The notes under the pieces were generated by a model, which was not told the DNA's origin, did not search any database, and was given only the letters and a program-made list of their open reading frames with translations. Positions 36,473 through 49,764 of a stretch of DNA of 64,000 bases are shown one piece after another (within the stretch, counting starts at the first letter, position 1; every line of letters begins with the position of its first letter). Source of the stretch: Paeniroseomonas aquatica (GTDB taxonomy: Bacteria; Pseudomonadota; Alphaproteobacteria; Acetobacterales; Acetobacteraceae); contig NZ_JAUFPN010000165.1 of assembly GCF_030409335.1 (NCBI RefSeq), forward strand, positions 62,001-126,000, read 5' to 3'. The position numbers and the translations under genes are program-made.

Positions 36473-37971
36473 TGGACAGCATCGCCGGGCTGCAGCTCGG
36501 CTTCTCCCATGCGCTGACACTGACCAACCTTGGCTGGGCGCTGCTGGGCTGCTTCCTCGGCACCGCGGTCGGCGTGCTGCCGGGGATCGGGCCGGCGCTG
36601 ACCATCGCACTGCTGCTGCCGATCACCTTCAAGGTCGAGGCGACGGGGGCCTTCATCCTGTTCTGCGGCGTCTTCTACGGCGCGATGTACGGCGGCTCCA
36701 CCACCTCCATCCTGCTGAACACGCCGGGCGAGAGCGGCTCGATCATCACCGCGCTCGAGGGCGCCAAGATGGCGCGCAACGGCCGGGCCGGGCCGGCGCT
36801 GGCGACGGCGGCGATCGGCAGCTTCGTCGCCGGGACCATCGGCACGCTCGGGATCAGCTTCCTCGGCCCGGTGGTGGTGGATCTCGCGCTGCAGCTGGGA
36901 CCGGCGGAGTACTTCTCGCTCATGCTGCTCTGCTTCGTCACCGTCTCGGCGGTGCTCGGCGGCTCGGCGCTGCGGGGGCTGACCAGCCTGTTCCTCGGGC
37001 TCTTGCTCGGCCTGGTCGGCATCGACCTGCAGACCGGGCAGCCGCGCATGACGCTCGGCGTGCCGGAACTGCTGGACGGGGTGAACGTGGTGCTGGTCGC
37101 CGTCGCGCTCTTCGCGGTGGGGGAGACGCTGTTCATGGCCTGGCGGCACACCAGCGCGGCGCCGGTGGTGCGGCCGGTGGGCGGCATCGTGATGTCGCGC
37201 AGCGACTGGAAGCGCAGCTTCTGGCCCTGGATCCGCGGCTCGCTGCTCGGCTTCCCCTTCGGCGTCATGCCGGCGGGCGGGACCGAGATGCCGACCATGC
37301 TGAGCTACTATGCCGAGCGGAAGCTGGTGAAGCCGGAGCATGCGGGCGAGTTCGGCACGACCGGGGCGATCGAGGGCGTGGCCGGGCCGGAGGCGGCCAA
37401 CAACGCGGCGGCGGCGGGCATCCTGGTGCCGATGCTGACGCTCGGTCTGCCGACCAGCGCGACCGCGGCGATCATGTTGAGCGCTTTCCAGAGCTACGGG
37501 ATCAATCCCGGGCCGCTGCTGTTCGAGCAGCAGGGGGCGCTGGTCTGGACGCTGATCGCCAGCCTCTATGTGGCAAACATCATGCTGGTGGTGCTGAACC
37601 TGCCGCTGGTCGGGCTCTGGGCGCGGATCCTGAAGATTCCGCAGCCGCAGCTCTACGCGGGCATCCTGGTCTTCGCCACCATCGGCACCTACGGGATCAG
37701 CAACTCGGTCACCGACCTGGTACTGCTCTATGTCATCGGCATCATCGGCATGTTCATGCGGCGCTTCGACTTCCCGACCGCGCCTGTCGTGATCGGGATG
37801 ATCCTCGGACCGATGGCGGAACAGGCCATGCGGCAGGCGCTGACCATCAGCGAAGGGAATTGGCTGACCTTCGTCGAGCGGCCGGTCTCGCTGGCGATCC
37901 TGGCCCTGGCGGTCGCGGCGCTGGTCGGGCCGCGGCTCTGGGCTGCTGTCAGGCGGCGGGCTTCCGCCTAG
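36469..37971 (+). CDS. tctA: Large membrane subunit of the tripartite tricarboxylate transporter (TctA)
   Basis: Permease of 500 residues. The N-terminal half has [24 protein letters not shown] and [20 protein letters not shown], the two signatures of TctA. The second half mirrors it with [16 protein letters not shown] and [15 protein letters not shown]. About twelve helices are visible. Overlapping starts along tctCBA indicate coupled translation. The stop shares CTAG with the convergent unknown gene downstream. The substrate is likely a citrate-like carboxylate. Confidence 0.93.
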   Translation: MMDSIAGLQLGFSHALTLTNLGWALLGCFLGTAVGVLPGIGPALTIALLLPITFKVEATGAFILFCGVFYGAMYGGSTTSILLNTPGESGSIITALEGAKMARNGRAGPALATAAIGSFVAGTIGTLGISFLGPVVVDLALQLGPAEYFSLMLLCFVTVSAVLGGSALRGLTSLFLGLLLGLVGIDLQTGQPRMTLGVPELLDGVNVVLVAVALFAVGETLFMAWRHTSAAPVVRPVGGIVMSRSDWKRSFWPWIRGSLLGFPFGVMPAGGTEMPTMLSYYAERKLVKPEHAGEFGTTGAIEGVAGPEAANNAAAAGILVPMLTLGLPTSATAAIMLSAFQSYGINPGPLLFEQQGALVWTLIASLYVANIMLVVLNLPLVGLWARILKIPQPQLYAGILVFATIGTYGISNSVTDLVLLYVIGIIGMFMRRFDFPTAPVVIGMILGPMAEQAMRQALTISEGNWLTFVERPVSLAILALAVAALVGPRLWAAVRRRASA

Positions 37972-38654
37972 CGCGGCCGCCACCACCATAGGCTGGTGAT
38001 GAAGGCCCCGGCTGTCCCGGCGAAGGCGAGACCCGCCGCCAGCCCCGAGCCGGTGGCGGCATAGCCGCCGATCGTCGCCCCGGCGATCAGCGCGACCCAG
38101 GCCCACTCGTGCCAGCCCGGCTCCTGCCGTAGCGGCGGTGGCAGCGGATCGAGCGGCACCCCGGGCCAGAGGGGCTGCTCGCGCCGGATCTCCGGATCCA
38201 CTGCCAGCCCATCCACCTGATGGATCCAGTGCAGCGGCTCCGCCGGAGACCGCGGGCCTGTCCCATGCCAGAGGTCGACCAGCCCACCCAGCGCCACGGC
38301 GGCGGCCACGCCATGGGCATGGAAGTTCGTCCATTCGGTGGCATCGAGCAGGAGGGCGACCGCCCCATGCCGCGCCCCCGCCGCATCCAGCGCCGCCGCG
38401 AAGGCCGCCAGCCGCGGCTCGAACCCCGGCATCCGCCCGGGCGCGGCCTCCAGGGCGGCGCGGAGGTTGGCCGCGGCCGCCGGCCAGGGGATGCGGAGCT
38501 CAAGCGTCGACTGGTTCTCCGCTGCCGCCCAACCCGCCGGATCCTCCGGCCGGAAGGCCGCGCACCAGAAGACGGGCAGGGCATTCGCCACCTCGAAGAG
38601 GAGGATGGGCTCGTCGGCCGCCGGCTCGAGCCACAGCTTGCTGCAATGTCCCAT
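37968..38654 (-). CDS. Hypothetical protein with C-terminal membrane anchor
   Basis: Unrecognised 228-residue protein. Residues 1-175 look soluble, with a mixed composition and phrases such as [30 protein letters not shown] and [16 protein letters not shown]. The C-terminal 50 residues hold two hydrophobic segments ([19 protein letters not shown] and [19 protein letters not shown]) ending WWWRPR, likely a hairpin anchor. No signal peptide is seen. The gene converges on tctA and shares its stop bases (CTAG). Coding is supported by sustained third-position GC and a clear membrane pattern. No function is proposed. Confidence 0.62.
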   Translation of the reverse strand: MGHCSKLWLEPAADEPILLFEVANALPVFWCAAFRPEDPAGWAAAENQSTLELRIPWPAAAANLRAALEAAPGRMPGFEPRLAAFAAALDAAGARHGAVALLLDATEWTNFHAHGVAAAVALGGLVDLWHGTGPRSPAEPLHWIHQVDGLAVDPEIRREQPLWPGVPLDPLPPPLRQEPGWHEWAWVALIAGATIGGYAATGSGLAAGLAFAGTAGAFITSLWWWRPR

Positions 38655-38741
38655 GGACCGGATGTCGCATGCGGCGGGGTGCGAGGGCTACCGGCGCGCC
38701 GCCGCTTGTCCCGGTGCCGCAGGCTGGGTAAATGAAGTGGC

Positions 38742-39191
38742 ATGTATCGCCGCAGCTTGCCCACCCTGGCCCTTGCCGCCGTCACCGCGCCGGCGCTGGC
38801 CCAGGCCACCGATCGGCTGCCGCCCGAGGCGCCCGAGGCCGCGCCCCGCGCCGATGCCGGATTCTCGGCGGGGTTGCTGCTGGCCATGGAGGCCGGGGAG
38901 GCGCTGGCCCGCGAGCGGCTCGGCGCCCGCTTCGCCGGGTTGCGGACGCTGCGCCGTCAGGTGCCGCGGGCCGGCTGGACCAGCGTCGAGGCGCATTACC
39001 TCCGCGTCCTGGCGGCCGAACGGCGCTGGCGCGATGCCGGCGTCACCGCGCCATCCCGCGAGCGAATGGTCCTGCCGCCGCAGGGCTGGACCGACGGCAC
39101 GCTGGTCCTGGTGCTGGTCGGCGCGCATCCGACGCGGGCCGAGGGCGGGCTGCTGCCCTTCTCGATCCTGACCAACCTGCGCGACGCCTGA
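38742..39191 (+). CDS. Small secreted hypothetical protein
   Basis: A 149-residue protein with a signal peptide (MYRRSLPTLALAAVTAPALAQ, AxA-like cleavage before Q). A Pro/Ala/Glu-rich linker follows, then a helical part (LARERLGARFAGLRTLRRQ) and a C-terminal part WTDGTLVLVLVGAHP with LLPFSILTNLRDA. No family was recognised. It is divergent from the unknown gene at 38 kb (87 bases apart) and converges on the flavin monooxygenase. The open frame has a strong coding pattern and a good signal, so it is probably real. Confidence 0.65.
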   Translation: MYRRSLPTLALAAVTAPALAQATDRLPPEAPEAAPRADAGFSAGLLLAMEAGEALARERLGARFAGLRTLRRQVPRAGWTSVEAHYLRVLAAERRWRDAGVTAPSRERMVLPPQGWTDGTLVLVLVGAHPTRAEGGLLPFSILTNLRDA

Positions 39192-39203
39192 CCGGGCCGG
39201 CGG

Positions 39204-40562
39204 CTATTCCGCCGCCAGCCGCGGCTTCCAGTCGCCCAGGGTCGAACGCGGCAGGCCGAGGTGGTCCCTGAGCGTCGGCCCGCTGTAATCCTTCCGGTAG
39301 ATGCCCCGCCGCTGCAGCTCCGGCACCACGTGCTGGACGAACTCCGAGTAGCTCCCCGGCACATGGGTGGCGGAGATGACGAAGCCGTCGCAGGCGCCCT
39401 CGGTGAACCATTGCTCCAGCTTGTCGGCGACCTCCTTTGGGCCGCCGACCATGTCCATGCGCGGGCGGCCGCGGCCGCTGCCGGTGATGAAGTCCCGCAC
39501 AGTCGGGTTCTTCTTGCCGGTGTTCTTCACCACGCGGTCGCGGATCGCCTGCAGCCCCTGGATGCCGGCCATCTCGGCATCGCTGAAGGGCTCGTCCATG
39601 CCCTTGGTGGCGAAGTCGAAGTTCAACGCCTCCGACAGCAGGGAGAGGGCGTCGATCTCGAGCGGCAGCGTCTCGATCAGCGCGGCGCGGTCCTCGGCTT
39701 CCGCCTTGGTCGCGGCGCAGATGGGGTAGCAGAGGGTCGCCACCTTCACGTGGTCCGGGTCGCGGCCGGCGGCGGCAATCATCGCCTTGAACTCGGCGTA
39801 TTCGCGCTGTCCGGAGGCGATGTCGTGGTAGGCGACGAAGACCAGCTCCGCCCAGCGGGCGGAGAAGCGCTTGCCGCGGCCGCTGCTGCCGGCCTGGATC
39901 ATCACCGGCCTTCCCTGCGGCGAGCGCGGCACGGTGAAGGGGCCGCGCGAGTGGAGGAACCTGCCGCGGTAGTCGAGGCGGTGGACCTTGTCGCCGTCGC
40001 CGAAGCGGCCGGTGGACTTGTCCACGATCAGCGCATCGTCTTCCCATGAGTCCCAGTGGCCGAGCACCACCTCGACGAATTCGTCGGCGCGGTCGTAGCG
40101 GGCGTCATGCGCCATCATCTCGGCATGGCCCATGTTCGCCGCCTCGCCGTCGTTCAGCGAGGTGACGATGTTCCAGGCGCTGCGGCCCTCGCTCATCAGG
40201 TCCAGCGTCTGGAAGGCGCGGGCGACGTGGAAGGGCTCGAAATAGGTGGTGGACGCCGTGCTGCCGAGGCCAAGGCGCCTGGTCGCCGCCGCCATCATGG
40301 TCAGCACCACCACGGGGTCGAGCTTCACGCAGCGGATACCGTGCTCGATGGTGTGGTGGTGGTCGCTGCCGTAGCGGTCCGGCATCGAGAGCCGGTCGTC
40401 GAAGAAGCCGAGGTCGAATTTCCCGGCCTCCAGCACCCGGCCGATCTCTTGGTAGTAGTCGGCCGAGAGGAAATCGGTGCGGCTTTCCGGATGCCGCCAG
40501 GAGCTGGCGAGGTTGGTGCAGTTCTGCGCCTGGAGGAAGCCGACGAGGTGCATCTGCCGCAT
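39204..40562 (-). CDS. LLM-class flavin-dependent monooxygenase (NtaA/SnaA/DszA family)
   Basis: FMNH2-dependent monooxygenase of 452 residues. It opens MHLVGFLQAQNCTNL and has FLSADYYQEIGRVLEAGKFDLGFFDDRL, LGLGSTASTTYFEPFHVARAFQTLDLMSEGR, NIVTS, and PVMIQAGSSGRGKRFSA, all typical of the NtaA group that acts on nitrilotriacetate, sulfonates and related compounds. The substrate is unknown. A flavin reductase partner is not adjacent. It is divergent from a pair of Bug-type binding proteins and an MFS transporter, which could supply a shared substrate. The first codon may be the ATG three residues in. Confidence 0.9.
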   Translation of the reverse strand: MRQMHLVGFLQAQNCTNLASSWRHPESRTDFLSADYYQEIGRVLEAGKFDLGFFDDRLSMPDRYGSDHHHTIEHGIRCVKLDPVVVLTMMAAATRRLGLGSTASTTYFEPFHVARAFQTLDLMSEGRSAWNIVTSLNDGEAANMGHAEMMAHDARYDRADEFVEVVLGHWDSWEDDALIVDKSTGRFGDGDKVHRLDYRGRFLHSRGPFTVPRSPQGRPVMIQAGSSGRGKRFSARWAELVFVAYHDIASGQREYAEFKAMIAAAGRDPDHVKVATLCYPICAATKAEAEDRAALIETLPLEIDALSLLSEALNFDFATKGMDEPFSDAEMAGIQGLQAIRDRVVKNTGKKNPTVRDFITGSGRGRPRMDMVGGPKEVADKLEQWFTEGACDGFVISATHVPGSYSEFVQHVVPELQRRGIYRKDYSGPTLRDHLGLPRSTLGDWKPRLAAE

Positions 40563-40671
40563 GGCCGTTGATCCTTCCCTGGTTGGCCGGGAGGGTCGCG
40601 CCGGGGGACTGCTGCGTCAACGCTGGCGCTCGCCGCCGCCGGTGCTAGCATCCCGGCAACGGGAGGACAGA

Positions 40672-41646
40672 ATGCATCAGACGCGAAGGGCGCTGCTCGG
40701 CGCCGGCAGCCTGCTGGCGATGCCGAACCTGGCTGGCGCTCAGGCGACCTGGCCGGAACGGCCGATCCGCTACGTCATCGGTGCGGCGGCGGGGGGCGTG
40801 TCCGACATCTTCCTCCGCATCATGGAACAGCGGCTGCGGGAGAAGCTGGGCCAGCCGCTGGTGATCGATCCGCGGCCGGGCGCCGGCGGCATGCTGGGGG
40901 CCGAGCAGGCGGCCCGCAGCGCCCCGGACGGCTACACCTTCTTCGTCAACCACATCGCCTCGCACGGCATCGGGCCGACGCTGTACAAGCGGCTCAGCTT
41001 CGACCCGCTGAAGGACCTGCCAGGGGTCTGCCGCCTGGCGCGGATGCCCAACGTGCTGATCGTCAAGGGCGACAGCCCGCATCGCAGCGTGGCGGCGCTG
41101 ATCGCCTTCATGAAGGCCAATCCGCAGGCGGCGACCTTCGCCTCGGCCGGGACCGGGACGTCCTCGCATCTCTCGGGCGTGCTGCTGGGGCTGCGCACCG
41201 GGATCGAGACCACGCATGTTCCCTATCGCGGCACCGCGCCGAGCATGGCGGCGGTGATGAACGGTGAGGTGCTGTTTGCCATCGACAATGCCCCGGCCAG
41301 CCGGCAGCAGGTGCTGGGTGGGCTGCTGCAGGCGCTGGCGGTCTCCACCGCGCAGCGCGCGGCGACGATGCCGGAACTACCGACCCTGCAGGAATCGGGC
41401 GTGAAGGATTTCGACGTCGCCTCCTGGTACGGGATTGCGGCGCCCACGGGCGTTCCGAAGGCAATTACTGAGCGTCTCGGCAGCGAGATCCTGGCGGCGT
41501 TGGCCGACCCAGAAATTGCCCAGCGCATCCGCGACTTCGGGGCGGAGACCGCGCCGCTGCCGGCGGCCGAGTACAACGACTACATGCGCCAGCAGGTGGC
41601 GGCCTGGGCGCCGGTGGTGCGGGCCTCGGGGGCCTCGGTTGATTAG
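40672..41646 (+). CDS. Bug-family periplasmic substrate-binding protein, first of a tandem pair
   Basis: A 324-residue protein with signal peptide MHQTRRALLGAGSLLAMPNLAG, then WPERPIRYVIGAAAGGVSDIFLRI and IDPRPGAGGMLGAEQAARSAPDGYTFF, which is the Bug pattern. THVPYRGTAPSMAAVMNGEVLFAID and FDVASWYGIAAPTGVPKAI complete it. A GGGAGG ribosome-binding site stands just upstream of the ATG. The family binds small carboxylates and feeds tripartite transporters, or signals to regulators. No tctA/tctB gene is next to it; an MFS gene ends the operon. It is followed with an 8-base overlap by a paralogue. Confidence 0.87.
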   Translation: MHQTRRALLGAGSLLAMPNLAGAQATWPERPIRYVIGAAAGGVSDIFLRIMEQRLREKLGQPLVIDPRPGAGGMLGAEQAARSAPDGYTFFVNHIASHGIGPTLYKRLSFDPLKDLPGVCRLARMPNVLIVKGDSPHRSVAALIAFMKANPQAATFASAGTGTSSHLSGVLLGLRTGIETTHVPYRGTAPSMAAVMNGEVLFAIDNAPASRQQVLGGLLQALAVSTAQRAATMPELPTLQESGVKDFDVASWYGIAAPTGVPKAITERLGSEILAALADPEIAQRIRDFGAETAPLPAAEYNDYMRQQVAAWAPVVRASGASVD

Positions 41647-42604
41647 CCGGCGGGCGGCGCTGGGCGCGGGGCTGGCGCTGCCCGCCGCGACGCGGGCTCA
41701 ACCTGCCTGGCCGGACCGGCCGCTGCGCTTCATCGTCAGCGCCCAGGTCGGCGGCGTCTCCGACATCCTGGTCCGCATCCTGGAGAACCGCTTCCGGGAA
41801 AGGCTAGGGCAATCCCTCTACGTCGACCCGCGGCCCGGCGGCGGCGGGCTGGTCGCGGCCGAGGCGGCGATCCGGGCGAACGACCGGCACAGCTTCACCG
41901 TGAACCACATCGCCTCGCACGGGATCGGGCCAAGCCTTTACCGCAACCGCGGCGGCTTCGACCCGCTGCGGGACATGCCGGGGGTGGTGCGCTTTGCCGC
42001 CATGCCCAATGTGCTGATCGTCCGCAGCGAGTTGCCGATCCACAGCGTCGCCGACCTCATCGGCCATATCCGGGCCAATCCGGCCAAGGCGAATTTCAGC
42101 TCGGCCAGTGCCGGGACCTCCTCGCATCTGGGGGGCATCCTGTTCGGGCAGATCATGGGGGTGGAGGTGACGCACGTGCCCTATCGCGGCACCGCGCCGA
42201 GCCTCTCGGCGGTGCTGAACGGGGAGGTGCTGTTCAACATCGACAATGCGCCGACCTCGCGCCCGCATGTGCTGGCAGGCAGCCTGCGTGCCATCGCCGT
42301 CAGCACCGCGCGGCGGGCGACGACCATGCCGGAGCTGCCGACCATGCAGGAACAGGGCGTGACGGGCTTCGACGTCGCGTCCTGGTACGGGCTCGCGGCG
42401 CCGGCGGCGACGCCGCGGCCGATCGTCGATCGCATGGCCGCGGTGGTGCTGGAGGCGGTGGCGGACCCGGCCGTCATCGGCCGCTTCGCCGAGATCGGGG
42501 CGGAGCCCTGGCCGCTCGACACCGACGACTACAATGCCTTCATGCGGGCCGAGGTGGCGCGCTGGGCGCCGGTGGTGCAGGCCTCGGGCGCTTCGGTCGA
42601 TTGA
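41639..42604 (+). CDS. Bug-family periplasmic substrate-binding protein, second of a tandem pair
   Basis: A 321-residue paralogue of the preceding protein. It starts at TTG 41639, inside the previous gene's last codons, and gives LISRRAALGAGLALPAATRAQ, a good signal peptide; no ATG or GTG fits. The body repeats the same motifs: VGGVSDILVRI, HIASHGIGPSLYR, THVPYRGTAPSLSAVLNGEVLF and VTGFDVASWYGLAAP. The two are alike along almost their whole length, indicating a tandem duplication. Overlap by 8 bases and a TTG start suggest translation by re-initiation. The MFS gene overlaps its stop by 4 bases (TTGA). Confidence 0.85.
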   Translation: MISRRAALGAGLALPAATRAQPAWPDRPLRFIVSAQVGGVSDILVRILENRFRERLGQSLYVDPRPGGGGLVAAEAAIRANDRHSFTVNHIASHGIGPSLYRNRGGFDPLRDMPGVVRFAAMPNVLIVRSELPIHSVADLIGHIRANPAKANFSSASAGTSSHLGGILFGQIMGVEVTHVPYRGTAPSLSAVLNGEVLFNIDNAPTSRPHVLAGSLRAIAVSTARRATTMPELPTMQEQGVTGFDVASWYGLAAPAATPRPIVDRMAAVVLEAVADPAVIGRFAEIGAEPWPLDTDDYNAFMRAEVARWAPVVQASGASVD

Positions 42605-43767
42605 GACCCAAGGCGGCAAACCTGGCGCTGATCACGCTGGCGCAGGTGCTGGCGCTGTCGCTGTGGTTCTCCGGCACCGCGGCCGGGCCGGCGATGGCGC
42701 GGGAGGCGGCGCTGCCGGCCGGCTTCCTCGCTTGGCTGACCGGCGGGGTGCAGGCCGGCTTCGTGCTGGGGACGCTGGTGAGCGCCGCACTCGCCCTGGC
42801 GGACCGGCTGGACCCGCGGCGGCTGGTGGCGGCGGCCTGCCTGCTCGGCGCCCTGGCCAATGCGGCGATCCTTGTGCTGCCGGTGGGCGACCCCTGGGTG
42901 ATCGCGGCGCGCGGCGTCACCGGGCTGGCGCTGGCCTGCGTCTATCCCGTGGGCATGAAGCTCGCCGCGGGCTGGGCCGGGCCGCCCGATGCCGGGCTGG
43001 TGGTGGGGCTGCTGGTGGGCGGGCTGACCCTCGGCTCGGCCTCGCCGCACCTGGTCAATGCGCTGGGCGGCCTCGGCTGGCGGGTGACGGTGGGGGCGGC
43101 CTCGGTGGCGGCGCTGGTGGGCGCGGGGCTGATGCTGGCGGCGCGGCCCGGGCCGCGGCACGCGCCGGCGCCGCCCTTCCGCCCGGCCCTGGCGCTCGAG
43201 CTCTTCCGGCACCGGGGGACGCGGCTGGCGACGCTCGGCTACCTCGGCCACATGTGGGAGCTGTACGCCATGTGGGCCTGGGTCGGGGCCTACCTGGCGG
43301 CGAGCTTCACCGTCTCGGGCGGTGGGGCCGACCCGGCGCTGGCGAGCTTCGCGGTCATGGCGGCGGGGGCGGTGGGCTGCGTCGCCGGCGGCTGGCTGGC
43401 GGACCGGATCGGCCGGGCGCGGCTGACCATCTGGGCCATGGCGATCAGCGGCGGCTGCTGCCTGCTGGCGGGGCCGGCCTTCGGCCTGGCGCCCTGGCTG
43501 GTCGTTGGGCTCTGCCTGGTCTGGGGCGCCACGGTGGTGGCGGATTCCGCGCAATTCTCGGCCGCCGTGGCGGAGGCGGCGCCGGCCGGCCTCGCCGGCA
43601 CCATGCTGACGGTGCAGACCTGCCTGGGCTTCGCGCTCACCCTGCCGGCGATCCATCTGCTGCCCTGGGTGGTGGAGCGGCTGGGCTGGGGTGGCGGCGC
43701 CTTCGCCGTGCTGGCGATCGGGCCGGCGCTCGGCTGCCTGGCGATGGCGCGGCTGCGGCGGCGGTAG
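42601..43767 (+). CDS. MFS transporter
   Basis: Major-facilitator protein of 388 residues, about twelve membrane segments. It starts with TTG at 42601, overlapping the previous stop (TTGA). The loop ADRLDPRRL is the 2-3 loop, LADRIGRARLTI is the equivalent between helices 8 and 9 in the second half, and GWAGPPDAGLVVGLLVGGLTLGSA and GWGGGAFAVLAIG look like later helices. The family is too broad to predict a substrate. Three genes with overlapping ends (two binding proteins and this transporter) form one operon, divergent from the flavin monooxygenase, perhaps for uptake and breakdown of one compound. Confidence 0.85.
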   Translation: MRPKAANLALITLAQVLALSLWFSGTAAGPAMAREAALPAGFLAWLTGGVQAGFVLGTLVSAALALADRLDPRRLVAAACLLGALANAAILVLPVGDPWVIAARGVTGLALACVYPVGMKLAAGWAGPPDAGLVVGLLVGGLTLGSASPHLVNALGGLGWRVTVGAASVAALVGAGLMLAARPGPRHAPAPPFRPALALELFRHRGTRLATLGYLGHMWELYAMWAWVGAYLAASFTVSGGGADPALASFAVMAAGAVGCVAGGWLADRIGRARLTIWAMAISGGCCLLAGPAFGLAPWLVVGLCLVWGATVVADSAQFSAAVAEAAPAGLAGTMLTVQTCLGFALTLPAIHLLPWVVERLGWGGGAFAVLAIGPALGCLAMARLRRR

Positions 43768-43782
43768 GGCCGGCCGCGGGGT

Positions 43783-44940
43783 TCAGCCGAGCCCTGCCAG
43801 CGTGCGGGTGGCGCTCAGGCCGCCGCCGGCGTCCCGGGTGTCGAACAGGAAGGTGACGCGGCCGGCGTCGTAGTTGCGGATGGTCAGCGTCTCCCCGGTC
43901 GTGGCCAGGCTGAGGGTGAGATCGGTGCCGGAGAGGCTGGCGCTGACATCCGCCTCGCTGACCCCCTGCAGATAGAGTGCGGCGTGCGCGGTGCCGGCGC
44001 CTGCTTCCTCCGCCTGCGGCACGGCGATGTGCAGCCCCTCCTGCGGCGCGATGCCGATCGCCGCCGCCTCGAAGGCGCCGGAGCCGTCGCCGATGACGGC
44101 GCGGGAGGCGGTGGCGCGGACGCCATCCCCGGCCGCGGCCAGGGTGATGGTGTCGCTGCCGTCACCGGCGCGCCAGGCGATGCTGCTGAGGTCTGCATTG
44201 CCCAAGGTGATGCTGTCGTCGCCCAGGCCGGCCCGCACCCATTGCGCGCCCTCGATGCTGTCCTGGCCGGCGCCGGTGGTGGCGATGATGCCGATACCCG
44301 CGGCGGCGACGGCCGTGTCGCCATCCCCGGTGGTGACGCTGCCGAGGTTGCCGGCGAGGGCGATGCTGTTGCGGCCGCCACCGGTCGCGATGTCGCCGAA
44401 GGTGCCGAAGCGGGCGGCCACCTGGTTGTCGCCGCCGCCGGCCTCGATCGCCAGGGCGCCGGTGGTGACGCCGGCGATGCTGTCGGCGCCGTCGCCGCTG
44501 GAAATGCCGAGCCGCGCATCCTGGCGGCCGGCGACAACGGCATAGGCGCGGATGCGGGCGTCGCCGGCACCGGTGACGATGCTGGCATGGGCGGCGGGAT
44601 CGGCGGCGGCGCCGGCGGTGGCGGCGACCTCCTCCGGGGTGGCGGAGAGGATGGATATCCCGGCGCTGGCGTCGCCGGCGCTGGCGACCATCCAGCCGGT
44701 GCCCGCGTCATCCGTCGCGGCGAAGACGCCGAGGGCCTGGGCCGCCGCCCCATCCGCCGGGTCGGCTTCGAGGAGCGCGGCCAGCAACGACTGCGCCCGG
44801 GCGGAGAGGCTGATGCTGTCGGCGACGGCGGCCGGGGCGCCGCCGATGGTGCCGGAGCCCGCGCCGGCGCCCTGCAGCAGCCGCAGTGCCTGGGTGCCGG
44901 CATTGGTGGCCCGCCAGGAAACATCCGCCGAGATCGTCAT
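43783..44940 (-). CDS. Gly/Asp-rich beta-repeat protein (RTX-like), hypothetical
   Basis: A 385-residue protein with no N-terminal signal, starting MTISADVSWRATNAG. The middle has many short Gly-Asp-rich repeats: GDGADSIAGVTTG, AGGGDNQVAARFG, TGGGRNSIALAG, TTGDGDTAVAAAG, AGLGDDSITLGN and AGDGSDTITLAA. They resemble RTX/hemolysin-type calcium-binding nonapeptides but are looser. The C-terminal TGETLTIRNYDAGRVTFLFD resembles the tail of some type I secreted proteins. Type I secretion and calcium binding are plausible, but no exporter gene is near. It follows ligA on the same strand after 23 bases. Confidence 0.6.
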   Translation of the reverse strand: MTISADVSWRATNAGTQALRLLQGAGAGSGTIGGAPAAVADSISLSARAQSLLAALLEADPADGAAAQALGVFAATDDAGTGWMVASAGDASAGISILSATPEEVAATAGAAADPAAHASIVTGAGDARIRAYAVVAGRQDARLGISSGDGADSIAGVTTGALAIEAGGGDNQVAARFGTFGDIATGGGRNSIALAGNLGSVTTGDGDTAVAAAGIGIIATTGAGQDSIEGAQWVRAGLGDDSITLGNADLSSIAWRAGDGSDTITLAAAGDGVRATASRAVIGDGSGAFEAAAIGIAPQEGLHIAVPQAEEAGAGTAHAALYLQGVSEADVSASLSGTDLTLSLATTGETLTIRNYDAGRVTFLFDTRDAGGGLSATRTLAGLG

Positions 44941-44963
44941 CGCCAGAGACTGGCAGCAAGAGG

Positions 44964-48811
<3,848 letters not shown>

Positions 48812-48828
48812 GCCGGCGCCCGGCCTGC

Positions 48829-49704
48829 CTAGAAGACCGCGTTCCAGGCCCGCCGGACGAAGCCCGGCCGGTCGCCCGGGGCGGCCGGCGCGCCTTCGAC
48901 CAGCAGCGCGTAGCTGTCCTGGTACCAGGGGCTGCCGGGGAAGTTGTGGCCCAGCACGGCGGCGGTCTTCTGCGCCTCCTCGGTCAGGCCGAGGGTCAGG
49001 TAGATCTCGGTCAGCCGGTGCAGCGCCTCGGGCACGTGGTTGGTGGTCTGGTAGTCCTCCACCACCCGGCGGAAGCGGCCGATGGCGGCGCCGTAAAGCT
49101 TCTGCCGCTGGTAGAAGCGGCCGATGTTCATCTCCTTGCCGGCGAGGTGGTCGCGGCCGAGGTCCAGCTTCAGCCGGGCATCGCGGGCATAGGCGGTGTC
49201 CGGGAAACGGTTCACCACATCCTGCAGCGCCGCCATGGCCTGCTCGGTCCCGCGCTGGTCGCGCTGGGAATCGGCGATCTGCTCGTAGTAGCAGAGCGCG
49301 CGCAGGTAATAGGCATAGGCGATGTCGCGGTGCGCCGGATGCAGCTGGATGAAGCGGTCGAGCGCGCCGATGGCCTCGGTGTACCGGTTGCGCTGGTACT
49401 CGCCATAGGCCGACATGAGCTTGGCATTGGTCGCCCAGGTCGAGAAGGGATGGTCGCGTTCCACCTGGTCGAAGAGATCGACCGCGACCTGGAAGCGCTT
49501 GGCCTGGAGCGCCTCGATCCCGGCGGCGTAGAGCCCCTCCGGCGAACGGTCCACGGTGTTGTTCACCCGCGCCACGCGGTCGGTCTCGAGCGAGGACTGC
49601 TTGCCGTCCCAATTGCCGAACAGCGAGCAGCCCGGCAGCACCGCAAGGGTGAGCCAGAGGCCGGCGAGGCGGGCGGAGAGCAGCGGCGAGTTGCGTCGGA
49701 TCAT
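48829..49704 (-). CDS. bamD: Outer-membrane assembly lipoprotein BamD
   Basis: Essential lipoprotein of the BAM complex, 291 residues. The signal peptide ends in a lipobox (LPGCS). The body is TPR-rich: AAGIEALQAKRFQVAVDLFDQVERDHPFSTWATNAKLMSAY, RYTEAIGALDRFIQLHPAHRDIAYAYYLRALCYYEQIADSQRDQ and ALQDVVNRFPDTAYARDARLKLD, the classic order. KEMNIGRFYQRQKLYGAAIGRFR is the fourth motif. It is in the order lpxC-bamD-recN, which is common in alphaproteobacteria. Between lpxC and this gene lies a C/G-run hairpin. Confidence 0.95.
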   Translation of the reverse strand: MIRRNSPLLSARLAGLWLTLAVLPGCSLFGNWDGKQSSLETDRVARVNNTVDRSPEGLYAAGIEALQAKRFQVAVDLFDQVERDHPFSTWATNAKLMSAYGEYQRNRYTEAIGALDRFIQLHPAHRDIAYAYYLRALCYYEQIADSQRDQRGTEQAMAALQDVVNRFPDTAYARDARLKLDLGRDHLAGKEMNIGRFYQRQKLYGAAIGRFRRVVEDYQTTNHVPEALHRLTEIYLTLGLTEEAQKTAAVLGHNFPGSPWYQDSYALLVEGAPAAPGDRPGFVRRAWNAVF

Positions 49705-49764
49705 AATGGCCCGGTCTTAGGAGGTTCGGGCGTTATACCACGGCGCCCGCCGGGTCGACAGGAC

